From Muricea muricata (Eukaryota > Cnidaria > Anthozoa > Malacalcyonacea > Plexauridae), in the NCBI GenBank assembly GCA_963855995.1, contig OY979717.1, forward strand, positions 22,842,746 to 22,906,745: a stretch of DNA of 64,000 nucleotides, read 5' to 3'. The notes below the pieces were generated by a model. The model ran no database searches and had not been told where the DNA came from. It saw nothing but the letters and a program-made list of their open reading frames with translations. Shown here in pieces: positions 46,918 through 58,100 of this stretch; position 1 is the stretch's first letter, and each line of letters opens with the position of its first letter. The translations under genes were made by a program, and so were the position numbers.

Positions 46918-48235
46918 GTCTAGATAGAATTTAAACCATGTGATTTTAACCAGGAAGACAAATGGAATGACTCCTTTTACACTAGGAAAGACAGCATAAT
47001 ACTCAGGTGAGCATGTTGTTATACTTTTTAAATGGTAAAGCTATTTTGAAGGGGTGATACTTTGTGCTCTCTGTTTCATCCTTTAATCCTTATTCCTTAC
47101 AAATACAAAATAGCAGCGAGCACGTCACTGCAGTGAGCACGTCACTGCACCTGTAACGTGTTTCACTTTATAACAAATAAAACGTTGATATTCATACCTT
47201 TTCTTCATACAAATGCTTATTTTGAATTATTACGGACGGTATTTAAAAAACTGTTTTCCGTGGATAGCCAAATCAGGCAAATGAAATTTGAATTTCGCGC
47301 TACGATACTGCAATTAAAACGTTAATATGCACACCTTCCCACAAAGGCTTACTTTGAAACATTCTGTAGATAGTCAGATGTGACAAATTATATGCAGTAA
47401 GATGCTGAATGACAATCAGACAATCTGTATCAGTTCTTTTTTAAAATCAAGCTTGCTTCTTGACTTACTTAAGTTACTAATATTTATTTAGATATATGAA
47501 TGGTAGTTTTTATTGTAACATGAGTAACACTGTGCATTGATGAAACATTTTGTTGGCTATTGGACTGTAGGAACTAGTTGATCAACTCGAGTGGCACTCG
47601 AGTGCCAGTATTATTAAATATAACTTTGGATATGGCATAAATTAACAATGATGTCTTGTTCTAGATTTTGTTACTGAAAGACTTGCAGGCATTAATAGAA
47701 GGTAGCTGAAAGAGTCATGCCAAGAAGGAATTGAGAACAGTAGCTCCTGTTTAATACGAACAGTGTATAATATAGGACAGTTTGTGTGCTTGCAAGGTGA
47801 ACATCAATATCAGTTTAGTTTTCTCCAATTTCAAACACTGCATTAATTTATGATTGCAAAGCCTTCAATCTGTCCCTTATATAAATAAGTTACACCTTCC
47901 TTGTACAGATTATCATACTTTATGAATATAAGGGATGTGTGAATTCAAATAAGTCAAGTAACTTATTAGCACTGATGGAGATTTAACCGTGTGCACTGAA
48001 TGCTTCGCAACAATGAAAAAATGTTGTTTCCACAATAGTAAACTCATAGTTTATTTTAAATTTTATGTCAGAATTGTTTTATAGTAGTTATTATAACAGG
48101 CCTACTGTATTATAATTGATTCTATGATGATGAATATATTTGAGAATATTATTTTACTGGTACGTGTTTTAGATTTGTTTAGCATTGAAATCACAATTGC
48201 AGGTAGTTGCTTCAACCAAATGCACGTGTATTACG
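46918..48235. other. Interior of the 5.5-kb TIR element, no gene recognised
   Basis: AT-rich with stops in all frames. A direct repeat of GCAGTGAGCACGTCACTGCA-type sequence is at about 47122-47150, and a GTGGCACTCGAGTGCCA hairpin at about 47590-47606. Confidence 0.4.
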
Positions 48236-48500
48236 GTCACATCTGGTTCGCATGTCAACCACATGTGGTTCACATGTTAATCACATGTGGGTAACAGTTG
48301 CATGTGGTTCACATGTTAACCACATGTGGTAACAGTTACATGTGGTTCACATGTTAACCACATGTGGTTGTTAAAAATCGCCCATTGTAAAGTCACATGT
48401 GTTCCACATGTGGATCACATTTGAATCACTTGTGTTTTTACCACATGTGGATCACATGTGAAATGTTGTTCCAATTTCACATGTGATTCACATGTGTTTT
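48236..48500. repeat. Right ACATGT palindrome array
   Basis: Includes a ~45-bp subunit repeated nearly three times (GGTTCACATGTTAACCACAT), then single CACATGTG copies to the terminus. Confidence 0.85.
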
Positions 48501-48581
48501 TTTCGTAAGGGCATGCACATATGACATGCTATTAAAAAGTATACAGAAAATCATGCTATTTTTCTAACTGTCAAAGAATAC

Positions 48582-48941
48582 TTGGTGCGAACAAAGTCGC
48601 TCAGAAAAAAAGAAAAGCGCTCAGAAAAAAAGAAAAGCAGCTTTTTATTATCTTGCAGAAACCACACAAAGCGATTTCAAGAGACGCTATTTAATTCACG
48701 CTGGGTCAGGATGAGATTATCCGCTGCTAGCATCGGCACTACAGAATTTACACTACATAGCACTCGGGCAGCATCGACTTCAAAAGCTAATGTACATTCT
48801 GTCTCAATGAATGTTATTATGTCTTTAGCAAGGTGGTCTAATAGAACAACATTCAAGCGGTTTTACAGTAAAGAGACACTGGCAATGCCAATCATACGGC
48901 AAATGCACTGTTGTCATCTGTATGAGCATATTCTGGTTTGA
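48582..48941 (+). pseudogene. Tyrosine recombinase C-terminal fragment
   Basis: The second half reads FTLHSTRAASTSKA, then VIMSLARWSNRTTFKRFYSK: the H-x2-R box and the late W...FY region of tyrosine recombinases as found in DIRS/Ngaro/Crypton-type elements. The catalytic Tyr would be the Y of RFYSK. The Arg of the first box and the N-terminal domain are missing; the leading lysine-rich repeat is probably not part of it. Confidence 0.6.
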
Positions 48942-51837
48942 GTTTTATTGTTGTTGTTATGAACTTGGGATATAACATGCACATGATCTGGTAGATATGC
49001 AATAAAGCATTTGGGTTACAGTTTCTCTAATGCTTGGGGGATAAATACCTGTTCGTACATCTCTTTTAAAGTCTCATGGGATCTCTTGCCGAGGTCATGT
49101 GGTAACATTTAAAAATTAAAAGAAACCTACCTTAAGTTCAAGTTTGGTTGTAATCCTATCACATGACTATAGAGGCAGGGGATAACATGCCCCTATGAGA
49201 GGATACATGAAGTTGTCATCCCTGCCCTTTTCTTGTTACCTGTTCGTTTTACGATTCTCTTTTGTTCGCGGCATATTTGCATACAAAAGATGTCTACACA
49301 CCAGTCATCATTGGTTTATGAAGTTCTTACTGGAAGGATGTACCTATTTCGTCTTTGAAGAATGATTCCACGCAGGCGCAGTGCTTGTCATGTTATCTCC
49401 TGCCTCTATGGTTATGTGATAGAATTACAACCAAACTTCAACTTAGTTAAGGTACGTTTCGTTTACATATATATACATATAATTAGTGCTTGTACCTGTT
49501 TCTGTCTTCAGGTTGGTTTTTACCTGTTCAAAATTAGGAAAATAAATCAAGTTGTGGTAGTGTTATACTGGCACGCCATACATTAAATTCCAACATGCAT
49601 GTATGGAGCTCAGTTGTCACATGTTATACGTACATAAAGCATTTAACAGTTGCATTAGCCAGTGCGTCACAATTTTTTATTTTTCCTTAACTAGAGATAT
49701 GGCCTAACAGTTAGGTTGCCACTAAAACGGCGGTAGCATTGTTAAGGTAAAATGATACTCCATCAGGCTATAATCTTTGTCTACAACATCAAACCAATAA
49801 ATTAGCGGAATTTACCTGCAACTTTTGAACAGTAAAGCGTTATTAGAATCAATGCAAATCTAACATTCGCCATTGTAATTCTTGCATACATACAACCACT
49901 CCTCGTTGTATATTTAAATAGATTTGTTGTCAGCAGAAAATTGTGCTATGAATCAGTGATGTTATGACAGAGCCTATCTGATCAGTTATGTTAAAATTGA
50001 TATGTGAGCAATTACCATTTAAATGAACGGAATGTCTATAATTAATGTTAAGTATAAAAAATGAAGTGAGACTATTTTGCTATTCAGATTAGACAGATTT
50101 CTAAATCCTTCAACGATTTATCAGTTGAGTCCGGGAATTGATTATGATTAGTATACATGAGTTCGCTATCAGATTAGTACACGAACGACGGCGAGAGAGA
50201 ATGGTATATTGTTTCATAATATGGTTCTATACAAGACAATTCTTTAAAATTATAACATGTTTTTGAACATATAGTCAGTGCTAAAACTTGACAGAGGTTT
50301 TGATGTACTTTTGTTATGTTTTTTTATTTGCAACAAAGCATGATTATAGAAACAGTACTCCTTGCAAAAATTACGTATATCTAAACATCAGCTATACATA
50401 GATATAAAAGAATGGAATTTCGTTGTTAATTATATGCCACTATTTTCAAACAATTCATATTCAAGCTGCTATATTTCCGCACGAATTTCCGCTCTGTTAA
50501 GAACCTTTTCTTTCAAACAAGTTTCTGTGTAATGATGATCGCATTAGTCGCAAATGGAACAAAGTAAGTGATTATTTAATCCAACCAAACTGGGTAGAAG
50601 AGACTTATTTGCAATTTACTGCCAGAAGATACCGGATGACTTTAATTTTCTCACACAGGAAATGGTAAGGTTGACTGGGCTGGTAATGAATCGTAAAGAA
50701 ACAATTATGATAAAAGCATAGATCCTTCTCTCTTTCCTGTTAGTCCTAAATTTAGCACGCACGTGTCTACTAAATGTAGGCATTTAACGTTTTAATTCTT
50801 CTTAAAAGCTTTATTGACCATTATATAACTACTGTATTCTAATAAGAACAAAAAATATGAGGGGTAATCTCATAAACATTTAATGAACGGCAAATGCATG
50901 CGAAACACAATTGTTTCTATAACATATCTTTGTTTAAGTATCGTGAACGCATTAGAGATACTGATCTGCCTTTCCTTGTGTAATTAATGCGATAAGACAT
51001 AAATGTGTTTCTATTTAATGGCACGACACTTCAGTCAGCAAAATACTAGGCTTTTGGATGTACATTGAATCATTATTAAAAATGTCACCTTCAAAAAGAT
51101 GATGAAAATGTGTTGAAAAATCATTTTGAAAAAGTATTAGAAATGAAAATTGAGTCGACGTAACAGCCTCATACCCAGCGCTCTTTGTTCTTATATAAAG
51201 ACCAGTGGCAATTAAAATACCAAGTGTAGGGTGCTAGGTCATCTGACCGGAAATGCATCAAACATGGCGGACGAATTATTTTTCGAAAATGGCATTTTTC
51301 ATTATTTCTAATATAGCGAACACGCGCCAATGAGTTAATAAAACAAGCAACAGCAACTGAAGTTAATGTCTGAGATTACTGTCATTTAAACCTTAAATAG
51401 CGTGAACTTGCGTTAGTGTGATAAAACAACGGATTGAAAAAGATATGTGAATTTTTACCTTTAATAATCGAATATTGTATTTTAATTTCAGTTGGCTTAT
51501 ACGTTTGGGTTTTACGTTTACCATCACGCGTGCACTAACAGGGATAATTGCAACTTCATACGCAGGGACTTTAACCTACCCCGGCGCTGCGACAAAGGCC
51601 CTGGTACAGGCTTGTGACGACTGACGAGACACGCTAAAATCTCGAGAGTTTTTAATCAGCGCCCCTTTGTGTCATTGGGGAAGAGTGGCTAGAAGAATTG
51701 TATGTCGCTTTTGAGTACTACTCGATCGCAAATGCCGAAACGTTTCAAAGAGTAATAAATTTAATTACTAAAACAATATCTCACCTGGTCAGATGCGAGT
51801 AATGACAAAAAGAAAGGATCGAACCACCGAAAAAAGT
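48942..51837. other. Spacer, no gene recognised
   Basis: AT-rich with only short frames. An inverted or direct relation between GTTGTAATCCTATCACAT (49148) and GTGATAGAATTACAAC (49417) suggests a MITE at roughly 49130-49450 (inverted ends with AACTTCAA). No exon recognised. Confidence 0.35.
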
Positions 51838-52008
51838 GTGCGCGCTCAGAACATATGTCGACTTTGTTCTGGCATTTATGATGCGACAAAGCTAATGTGA
51901 AACAAGTAGCAGCAGCTGAAACGGTTTTCGGCGATAGGTTTCCAAATGAAAACCTTCCTCATTATTTATGTCAGCCCTGTGAGACGTACAAACGTCGTGT
52001 AATGCCTA
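51838..52008 (+). pseudogene. Two-CxxC zinc-finger remnant (ZAD-like)
   Basis: NICRLCSGIYDATKLM ends in a stop; in the adjacent frame VKQVAAAETVFGDRFPNENL leads to PHYLCQPCETYKRRV. Paired CxxC motifs about 40 residues apart resemble ZAD-type or transposon zinc fingers. One frameshift. Function not assigned. Confidence 0.4.
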
Positions 52009-52010
52009 TG

Positions 52011-52490
52011 TATGGTATGCGTGTTTTGTACGTCTCCATAAATTGAAATACTGCTATTTGCTGCAAAGCAAATGTTTTTTTCCTGTGTTTGCAGCTCGAT
52101 ACAAGTTCATTTCTACAGTTAACAGGACTAAGTTCTGGGTGGCGGATAAGTTCAAGACAAGATATGCAAACTATAATACTTCATTTCGGCACGAAAAGTA
52201 TAGAAACTCGACGGAATTCAGTGAACATATTTGGTCTCTAGAGGACGTAGACGTGAAATTTTCTATCAAATTGAAAATTTTAAAAAAATGCAAGCCATGC
52301 TCTAATGCTACAATTAGCTATGTAACCTCTGCTAAAATGAGAAATTCGTAATTATCCGCCACCCAGAACTTAATTAGCTCTATTAACTGTAGCAATAAAC
52401 TTGCATCGAGCTGCAGACACCTGAAAAAAATTGGCTTTGCAGCAAATAGCAATATTTAAATTTATGGACACATGAAACACGCATACCATA
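52011..52490. mobile_element. 480-bp MITE with ~140-bp terminal inverted repeats
   Basis: Left end TATGGTATGCGTGTTTTGTA and its inverse ending 52490; the pairing continues through CTATTTGCTGCAAAGC, TGCAGCTCGAT and TTCTGGGTGGCGGATAA on both sides. TA-rich flanks suggest a TA target. The open frame at 52043-52351 is inside the repeats and not a gene. Confidence 0.8.
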
Positions 52491-52526
52491 TATATTGCAG
52501 GTATTACACCACGCATTTCACGCACA

Positions 52527-52735
52527 ATTATACATCCCAAATTCTACACATAGACTCCAGTTACGATTTTACCTGACGAGTAGTAGGCTTTTGCCTACTA
52601 TATGTAACAAATTTGTAGTAAATAAAATCTACGAAGTCACTCAGTTGTTTTATTTCGTATAGTAGGCAAGAGCTTACTACACTTGTCAGGTAAAATCGCA
52701 ACTGGAGCCCATGTGTGGAATTTGAGATGTATAAT
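52527..52735. mobile_element. 209-bp MITE with ~75-bp inverted repeats
   Basis: ATTATACATCCCAAATTC at 52527 pairs with GAATTTGAGATGTATAAT-like sequence ending 52735; CCAGTT(A/G)CGATTTTACCTGAC and AGTAGGC blocks pair inside. Non-coding hairpin. Confidence 0.8.
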
Positions 52736-52939
52736 CCAGACATATTACGTCATGGATGGGTGTACTTCGTTGTCGGGGATGCTGGAATGATTCGATTGAT
52801 TTGTTGCAGATGTTGGAAGGTTTTCAACATCAGTATTAGTCGTATTAAGGTCATTCTTAGTAGCGATCTTACGTACTGTCTTGACTTGTAAGTAGATAGT
52901 AGAAATGTAAATATGTCGGTTAATAGTATTATTATACAT

Positions 52940-53156
<217 letters not shown>

Positions 53157-53195
53157 CGCCTGGACAACCTTTTGGGGATTGACAGTATATATATA

Positions 53196-53806
53196 CAGTT
53201 GAACCCCTAATAGCGGACACCCCTTTTAAGCGGACACCCCTTTTAAGCGGACACTAAAGTCAGGTCCCAAACGTTTCTTTAATTAAATACTAGTAAGGAA
53301 ACCTTTATTTGGCGGACACCCCTATTTAGCGGAAGCGGACACCTCACTGGAGGTCCCAATGAACAAATCAACCCCTTTTAAGCGGACAGTAACGTAACGA
53401 AACGTAGCGTATTTCATTGTTTCGTGAACACTCGGGCAGTTAATGATATGGACTCCATATATCGAATACGCTACGTTTCGCCGTTCACGATTAAAGTGAA
53501 ATATGGCCTTTATAAATGATTATACTTAGCTTTGTTATGTTTTATTTTGTATTATGAGCTTTCGCGAAAGACTCGAGCGCAAACGTTCCTAGCCTTTTTT
53601 AACGCTGATTTTCACTACAAAAGTTTCTGAACGTAGATATTTTGGTAGACTTTTATATATTATACACTATTAACATGGGTAAATAAATAACATACGAAAA
53701 ATTACCCCCTGTTGTGATTCTGCGAGACCCCTTTTAGGCGGACACCCCTCTTAAGCGGACACCTTGGCGAGGTCCCAATGGTGTCCGCTTAATAGGGGTT
53801 CAACTG
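53196..53806. mobile_element. pogo/Tc1-type MITE, TA target
   Basis: CAGTTGAACCCCTA at the left end and TAGGGGTTCAACTG at the right, each flanked by TA. Subterminal AGCGGACACC motifs occur several times at both ends in opposite orientation. A CAG terminus with a TA target fits the pogo/Tigger group (inference). No transposase. Confidence 0.82.
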
Positions 53807-54667
53807 TATATATATTAATTGTGCAACACAACGTACCTCCAAAACTTATCATTTAGAAAATATTTCAACCAACTGAGAGGATTTTCATCCATCAGCTAAA
53901 TTAAGCTTCATTTTTGATGAAGCAGACTGCAGGTTTAATCTTGAGGTATTTTGTAATTATACATTTCGCTCTTTCTCTATGGGTCTAAGCATTCTTATAT
54001 TTCGCTATGTAAAACTAGCTCATTTAATAACAAATAACAAATTACAATAACCACACATATAGCTTATGATTTTTGATTTACACGCAGAGTATATATAATT
54101 ATTCTCCAGACACTTTCACAAAACCCGGAAACAGTTGACAATTCTCTCCACTATGCATTTCCTTTACGTGTTCACATGTCACTTTACGTGTTCCCATATG
54201 GTCTTCCAAATTTCTAAGATAAATGTGAAAATGATGTATTTGACACCAAAAGCTCGAGTCGTTCTTATCAGTCATTTTTGTGTCAAAATGTTTTTCAAAA
54301 GTCTTTCTAATACAACAATATTGGTTTAATATCTGATTGTAGTGTTATAACCATGATCATGGAGTACATACAGTACATGGAACACACGCGTACTTATGCA
54401 AACATCTTAAAACACAAATTATGGAAATGAAAAATTCGACAAATCTAGTCTAGTTACACCATTGTCAAAGAATCGATATTTATGTTGTTCTCCAGGTGCC
54501 ACTGGATACAAAAATCTGGTTTGGAAACACGTCTCGATACACATTAGCTTACCGTTTTGTTTACATGCATACCGGCCGAACGCTTAATCTATCTTAATAT
54601 AGGTAATGTGAAAGATCAGCTAGTTTATTACGGATTATAAAAAAATTGTTTAATGTAGTCTTGTTAT
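53807..54667. other. 3' flank of gene C
   Basis: Contains the patch shared with the gene B 3' flank (53915-54015). AATAAA on the minus strand at 54624-54629, 39 bases past the gene C stop, is a plausible poly(A) signal. No other gene. Confidence 0.45.
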
Positions 54668-55113
54668 TCAATTGTTTTCTGTTGTTGGTGAGGCTGTAAT
54701 CTCACTCCAGGAAGACAATGTGACTGCCGGAGATCTTTCCATAGTGTCGTTTGCACTACCACTACTTCTGGCTTCATTTCCATTTAAATCATCTCCCACT
54801 AGGCGGCCAGACTCCTCTACATTTTCCCTCGTGTTTCGGAGGCAATCGACAGCAAACGGTCGAATTGATCGAAGTCTGTCATACCACGACAGACTGGTGT
54901 TCCTGTAATCTCCCTCGTAAGCTACTGTACCTCGTGAATGGCCAGGAAGGAGAGTTCCATTACTTAATGTGCTTTCATATTCACTCGAAGAACCAGTTTC
55001 TTGTGATGAACTCGCAACTTCTTCTGAGGTATTACCATTATTTTCGAGCTGCTTACGATTTCGAACGAATAAATTTATCAATGACAAATTCAGAAAGCCA
55101 AAATTAAGAAACC
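54668..55113 (-). CDS. Gene C cytoplasmic tail exon (terminal)
   Basis: A 446-nt phase-1 terminal exon (acceptor TTTTTATCAG), 147 residues and TGA. It shares ENNGNTSEEVASSSQETGS and YRNTSLSWYDRL blocks with gene B, but lacks a ~22-residue stretch carrying two YxxM motifs, and the third (YDNM in gene B) reads NDTM. It keeps YRNT (pYxN type) and YEST. Signalling output may therefore differ between paralogues (inference). Confidence 0.85.
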
Positions 55114-58100
55114 CTGATAAAAATAAGCAAAAATAAGCTCGATTACATCTGCTGGAAGTGCAACATACCATCTGCATACCATCTAACATGTTAAATAAAG
55201 AAGAATTTCCTTTTTGCTTAAAAGAAGAAACTATTTTGCATGTCCACTAAGGATTTGAGTTTTTTTCTTCTTAAAAACACATTTCAAGTTGGTTGGCCTG
55301 GGTATTTCAAATTCGCTGATTTTTTTTTTCTTTTTTGAGTTTTTCAAAAATCTAATTGAAATTCTACACTGTTAAAATTCTAAGCTATAATTACACGATA
55401 AAATATAATAAATATATATTATACTGGGCATAAAATAAATTACGGAAATCATAATTTAATTTGAATTGATTTCATTGTCACCTTTGTTTCGACGTCGTCT
55501 TCGACGAATGAAAATAAAGCATACAACTGCTGCGACCACAACAAAAGATACACCAACAGCGATACCAATATCCACCCATTTTTTGTGAGCTGAAAAGTTT
55601 TTAAAATATTTTTTACTCGAATAAAGAACACCTTAACTGCAGAGATCGATTTTAATACCAAACATTTGCAGGCGCAATTTTGATCACAGCATCAGTGACC
55701 TTAGTATACGCATAGGTACTATAAAGCCGGAAGTGAGAGTTCTATGTCCAACAAAACATGGATTGAAAAACTAAGCAACCGAAGCATATCACTTTCAAAC
55801 TTTGCATGAGTGTAGCAATAGGGTAGCTACTAGCCAGTATTCTTATCCATTGGTTACATTAGGAACAGTACTCGAAGGCGGAGTAAAGTTTGAAATTTCA
55901 TTCAAAAATTCGTTAATAAACTGTTGAAACCCAGAGTCGGAAATAACAGATAGTTCTTTGAGAATTAAGAAGGCATATCAAGAGAATGATAATTTAAATT
56001 ATAGACTTTTTATATAAAAGACAACAATAATAAATTGTTTAAGTATTTTTACACATGTGAATTTGCAGAACAACTGGCTTTTTATTGAATTCTATAACTT
56101 TTGCTTGCAATTAGCGGCTAGTCGCCATTTTGTAGGTCAATATAAGGAATGTCATGTCTAATTTTACCAATCACAACGTCGGATTTCTTATATTCACTTG
56201 TGTAAAAAATACTAAATTCAACGCGTTCCAAACTATCTTTGCATTTTCCAAAATAACGTTTTGCCCGCAAAAATAAGCTTATTTGTCAAATATTGCGGAG
56301 GCCGACAAATTATTATTAAAAAAAGCCAAATTTTGCGAACAAAAAAACAAGATCAGCAAAAACAAGCAAAGGTATCATACATTGCCGACGTCGTAAAATG
56401 CCCGTTAGAAAAAGTCGAATAGCGCGAACAGAAAAACTCTACTAAATATAAATACATGTGCATGAAAAAGACTTAAATTTGCGAAAATTGGTCTAGAAGG
56501 TGCCAGAAATTCTGCTACCTTTAAAAAGGCTGACGTGACAAATTGACCTAAAATTGCGAAAATTGGTCAATAAGATATCAGAAATTCTGCTACCTTTAAA
56601 AAGGCTGACGTAACAAATTGACTTAAAATTGCGAAAATTGGTCAAGAAGATATCAGAAATTCTGCTACCTTTAAAAACGCTGACGTGATAAATTGACTTA
56701 AGTTTGCGAAAATTGGTCAAGAAGGTATCAGAAATTCTGCTACTATTCTGCTAATTTTAAGTCAATTTGTCACGTCAACCTTTTTAAAGCTAGCAGAATT
56801 TCTGATACCTCCTTGACCAATTTTCGCAATTTTAGGTCAATTTATCACGTCAGCCTTTTTAAAGATAGCAGAATTTCTGATACTTTCTAGACCAATTTTC
56901 GCAATTTTAGGTCAATTTGTCACGTCAGCCTTTTTTAAGGTAGCAGAATTTCTGATACCTTCTTGACCAATTCTTGCAATTTTAGGTCAATTTGTTAAAT
57001 CAGCCTTTTTAAAGGTACAGAATTTCTGATACCTTGTAGACCAATTTTCGCAATTTTAAGTCAATTTGTCACGTCAGCCTTTTCTAAGGTAGCAGAATTT
57101 GTGATACCTTCTAGACCAATTTTCGCAATTTTAGGTCAATTTGTCACGTCAGCCTTTTTAAAGGTAGCAGAATTTCTGATACCTTATCGACCAATTTTCG
57201 CAATTTTAGGTCAATTTGTTACGTCAGCCTTTTAAAAGATAGCAGAGTTTCTGATACCTTCTAGACCAATTTTCGCAATTTTATGTCAATTTGTCTGACC
57301 AACACTTATTTCGAAAGGTAGGAGAATGTCTGATACCTTTGAGTCCAAACTGGTGATATTTCTCAATATTAAGAATATAAATCGTCAAGTGTTGATTTTT
57401 TTTTACTAAAAATATGTCTGGTTTTTGCGGAAGAAAAATCGCTATTGGTACGATTCTAAAAAAAATCCAATTTTTGGGGTAGGCTTTTAGCGTTAGAAAT
57501 ATTTTGCAAAAATTTTGGTTAGACTTGTTGACAAGATAAAAAGTTTTCGCATCTTTTAAAGAAATTAGTTATTTTTGCCAAATATTATGGAAAAATCAGC
57601 AAAATAGGCAATAATTGTGCAAATTTGTTTATTTTGGAAAATGCAAAGATAGTTTGGAACGCGTTATTCATATATTCATGTTCTGTACGACGAGTTTCTT
57701 TTCAAATGAAATTCAAAGTGGCCAACTTGAATTTGATAAGAAAAGAAACTTGTCATGCAGAACATGAATATATGACTATACACCCCCTATTAAAGTCCTA
57801 CCTACGGCCTTTCATGAAAGGTTTCAAGAAGACTATCCTACCTGAACAAATTCTCATGTTGCATAACCGCGTTTCTCTAGCAACTTTCTGTTTACTACAG
57901 TTTCCATCTTTGCTATTAGGAGGTTTATCGCATTCTCGTGTCCATATTTCCACACCTTGACCACACGTGACGCTACATGGTGAAAACTTTGTCCAGTTGC
58001 CGCAGTTACAAGTAACTAATAGTGAAAAATAATTGTACAAATTAGTATAATTTTTTTTACATGATTTGAGCTACATAAAAGGCACAGTAGCGAAGCCAGC

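Larger units (their letters stand above)
42983..48510. mobile_element. 5.5-kb TIR element with ACATGT-rich subterminal arrays
   Basis: CCTTAAGAAAAAAACACATG at 42983 and its inverse CATGTGTTTTTTTCGTAAGG ending at 48510 form the termini. Inside each lies an irregular array of CACATGTG-type palindromes (about 42998-43380 and 48236-48500), each with a dozen or more ACATGT cores. The interior between the arrays carries a MITE and a hAT element as nested insertions. No transposase of its own is recognised. Target duplication unresolved. Confidence 0.6.

Noticed and set aside
52043..52351. 102-codon plus-strand frame
   Set aside because: Lies within the inverted repeats of a MITE.
56493..56720. Frame with repeated LTNFRNFRSIC and FKGSRIS blocks
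   Set aside because: It follows the ~75-bp unit of the foldback element, and the same artefact appears at 59337-59537.
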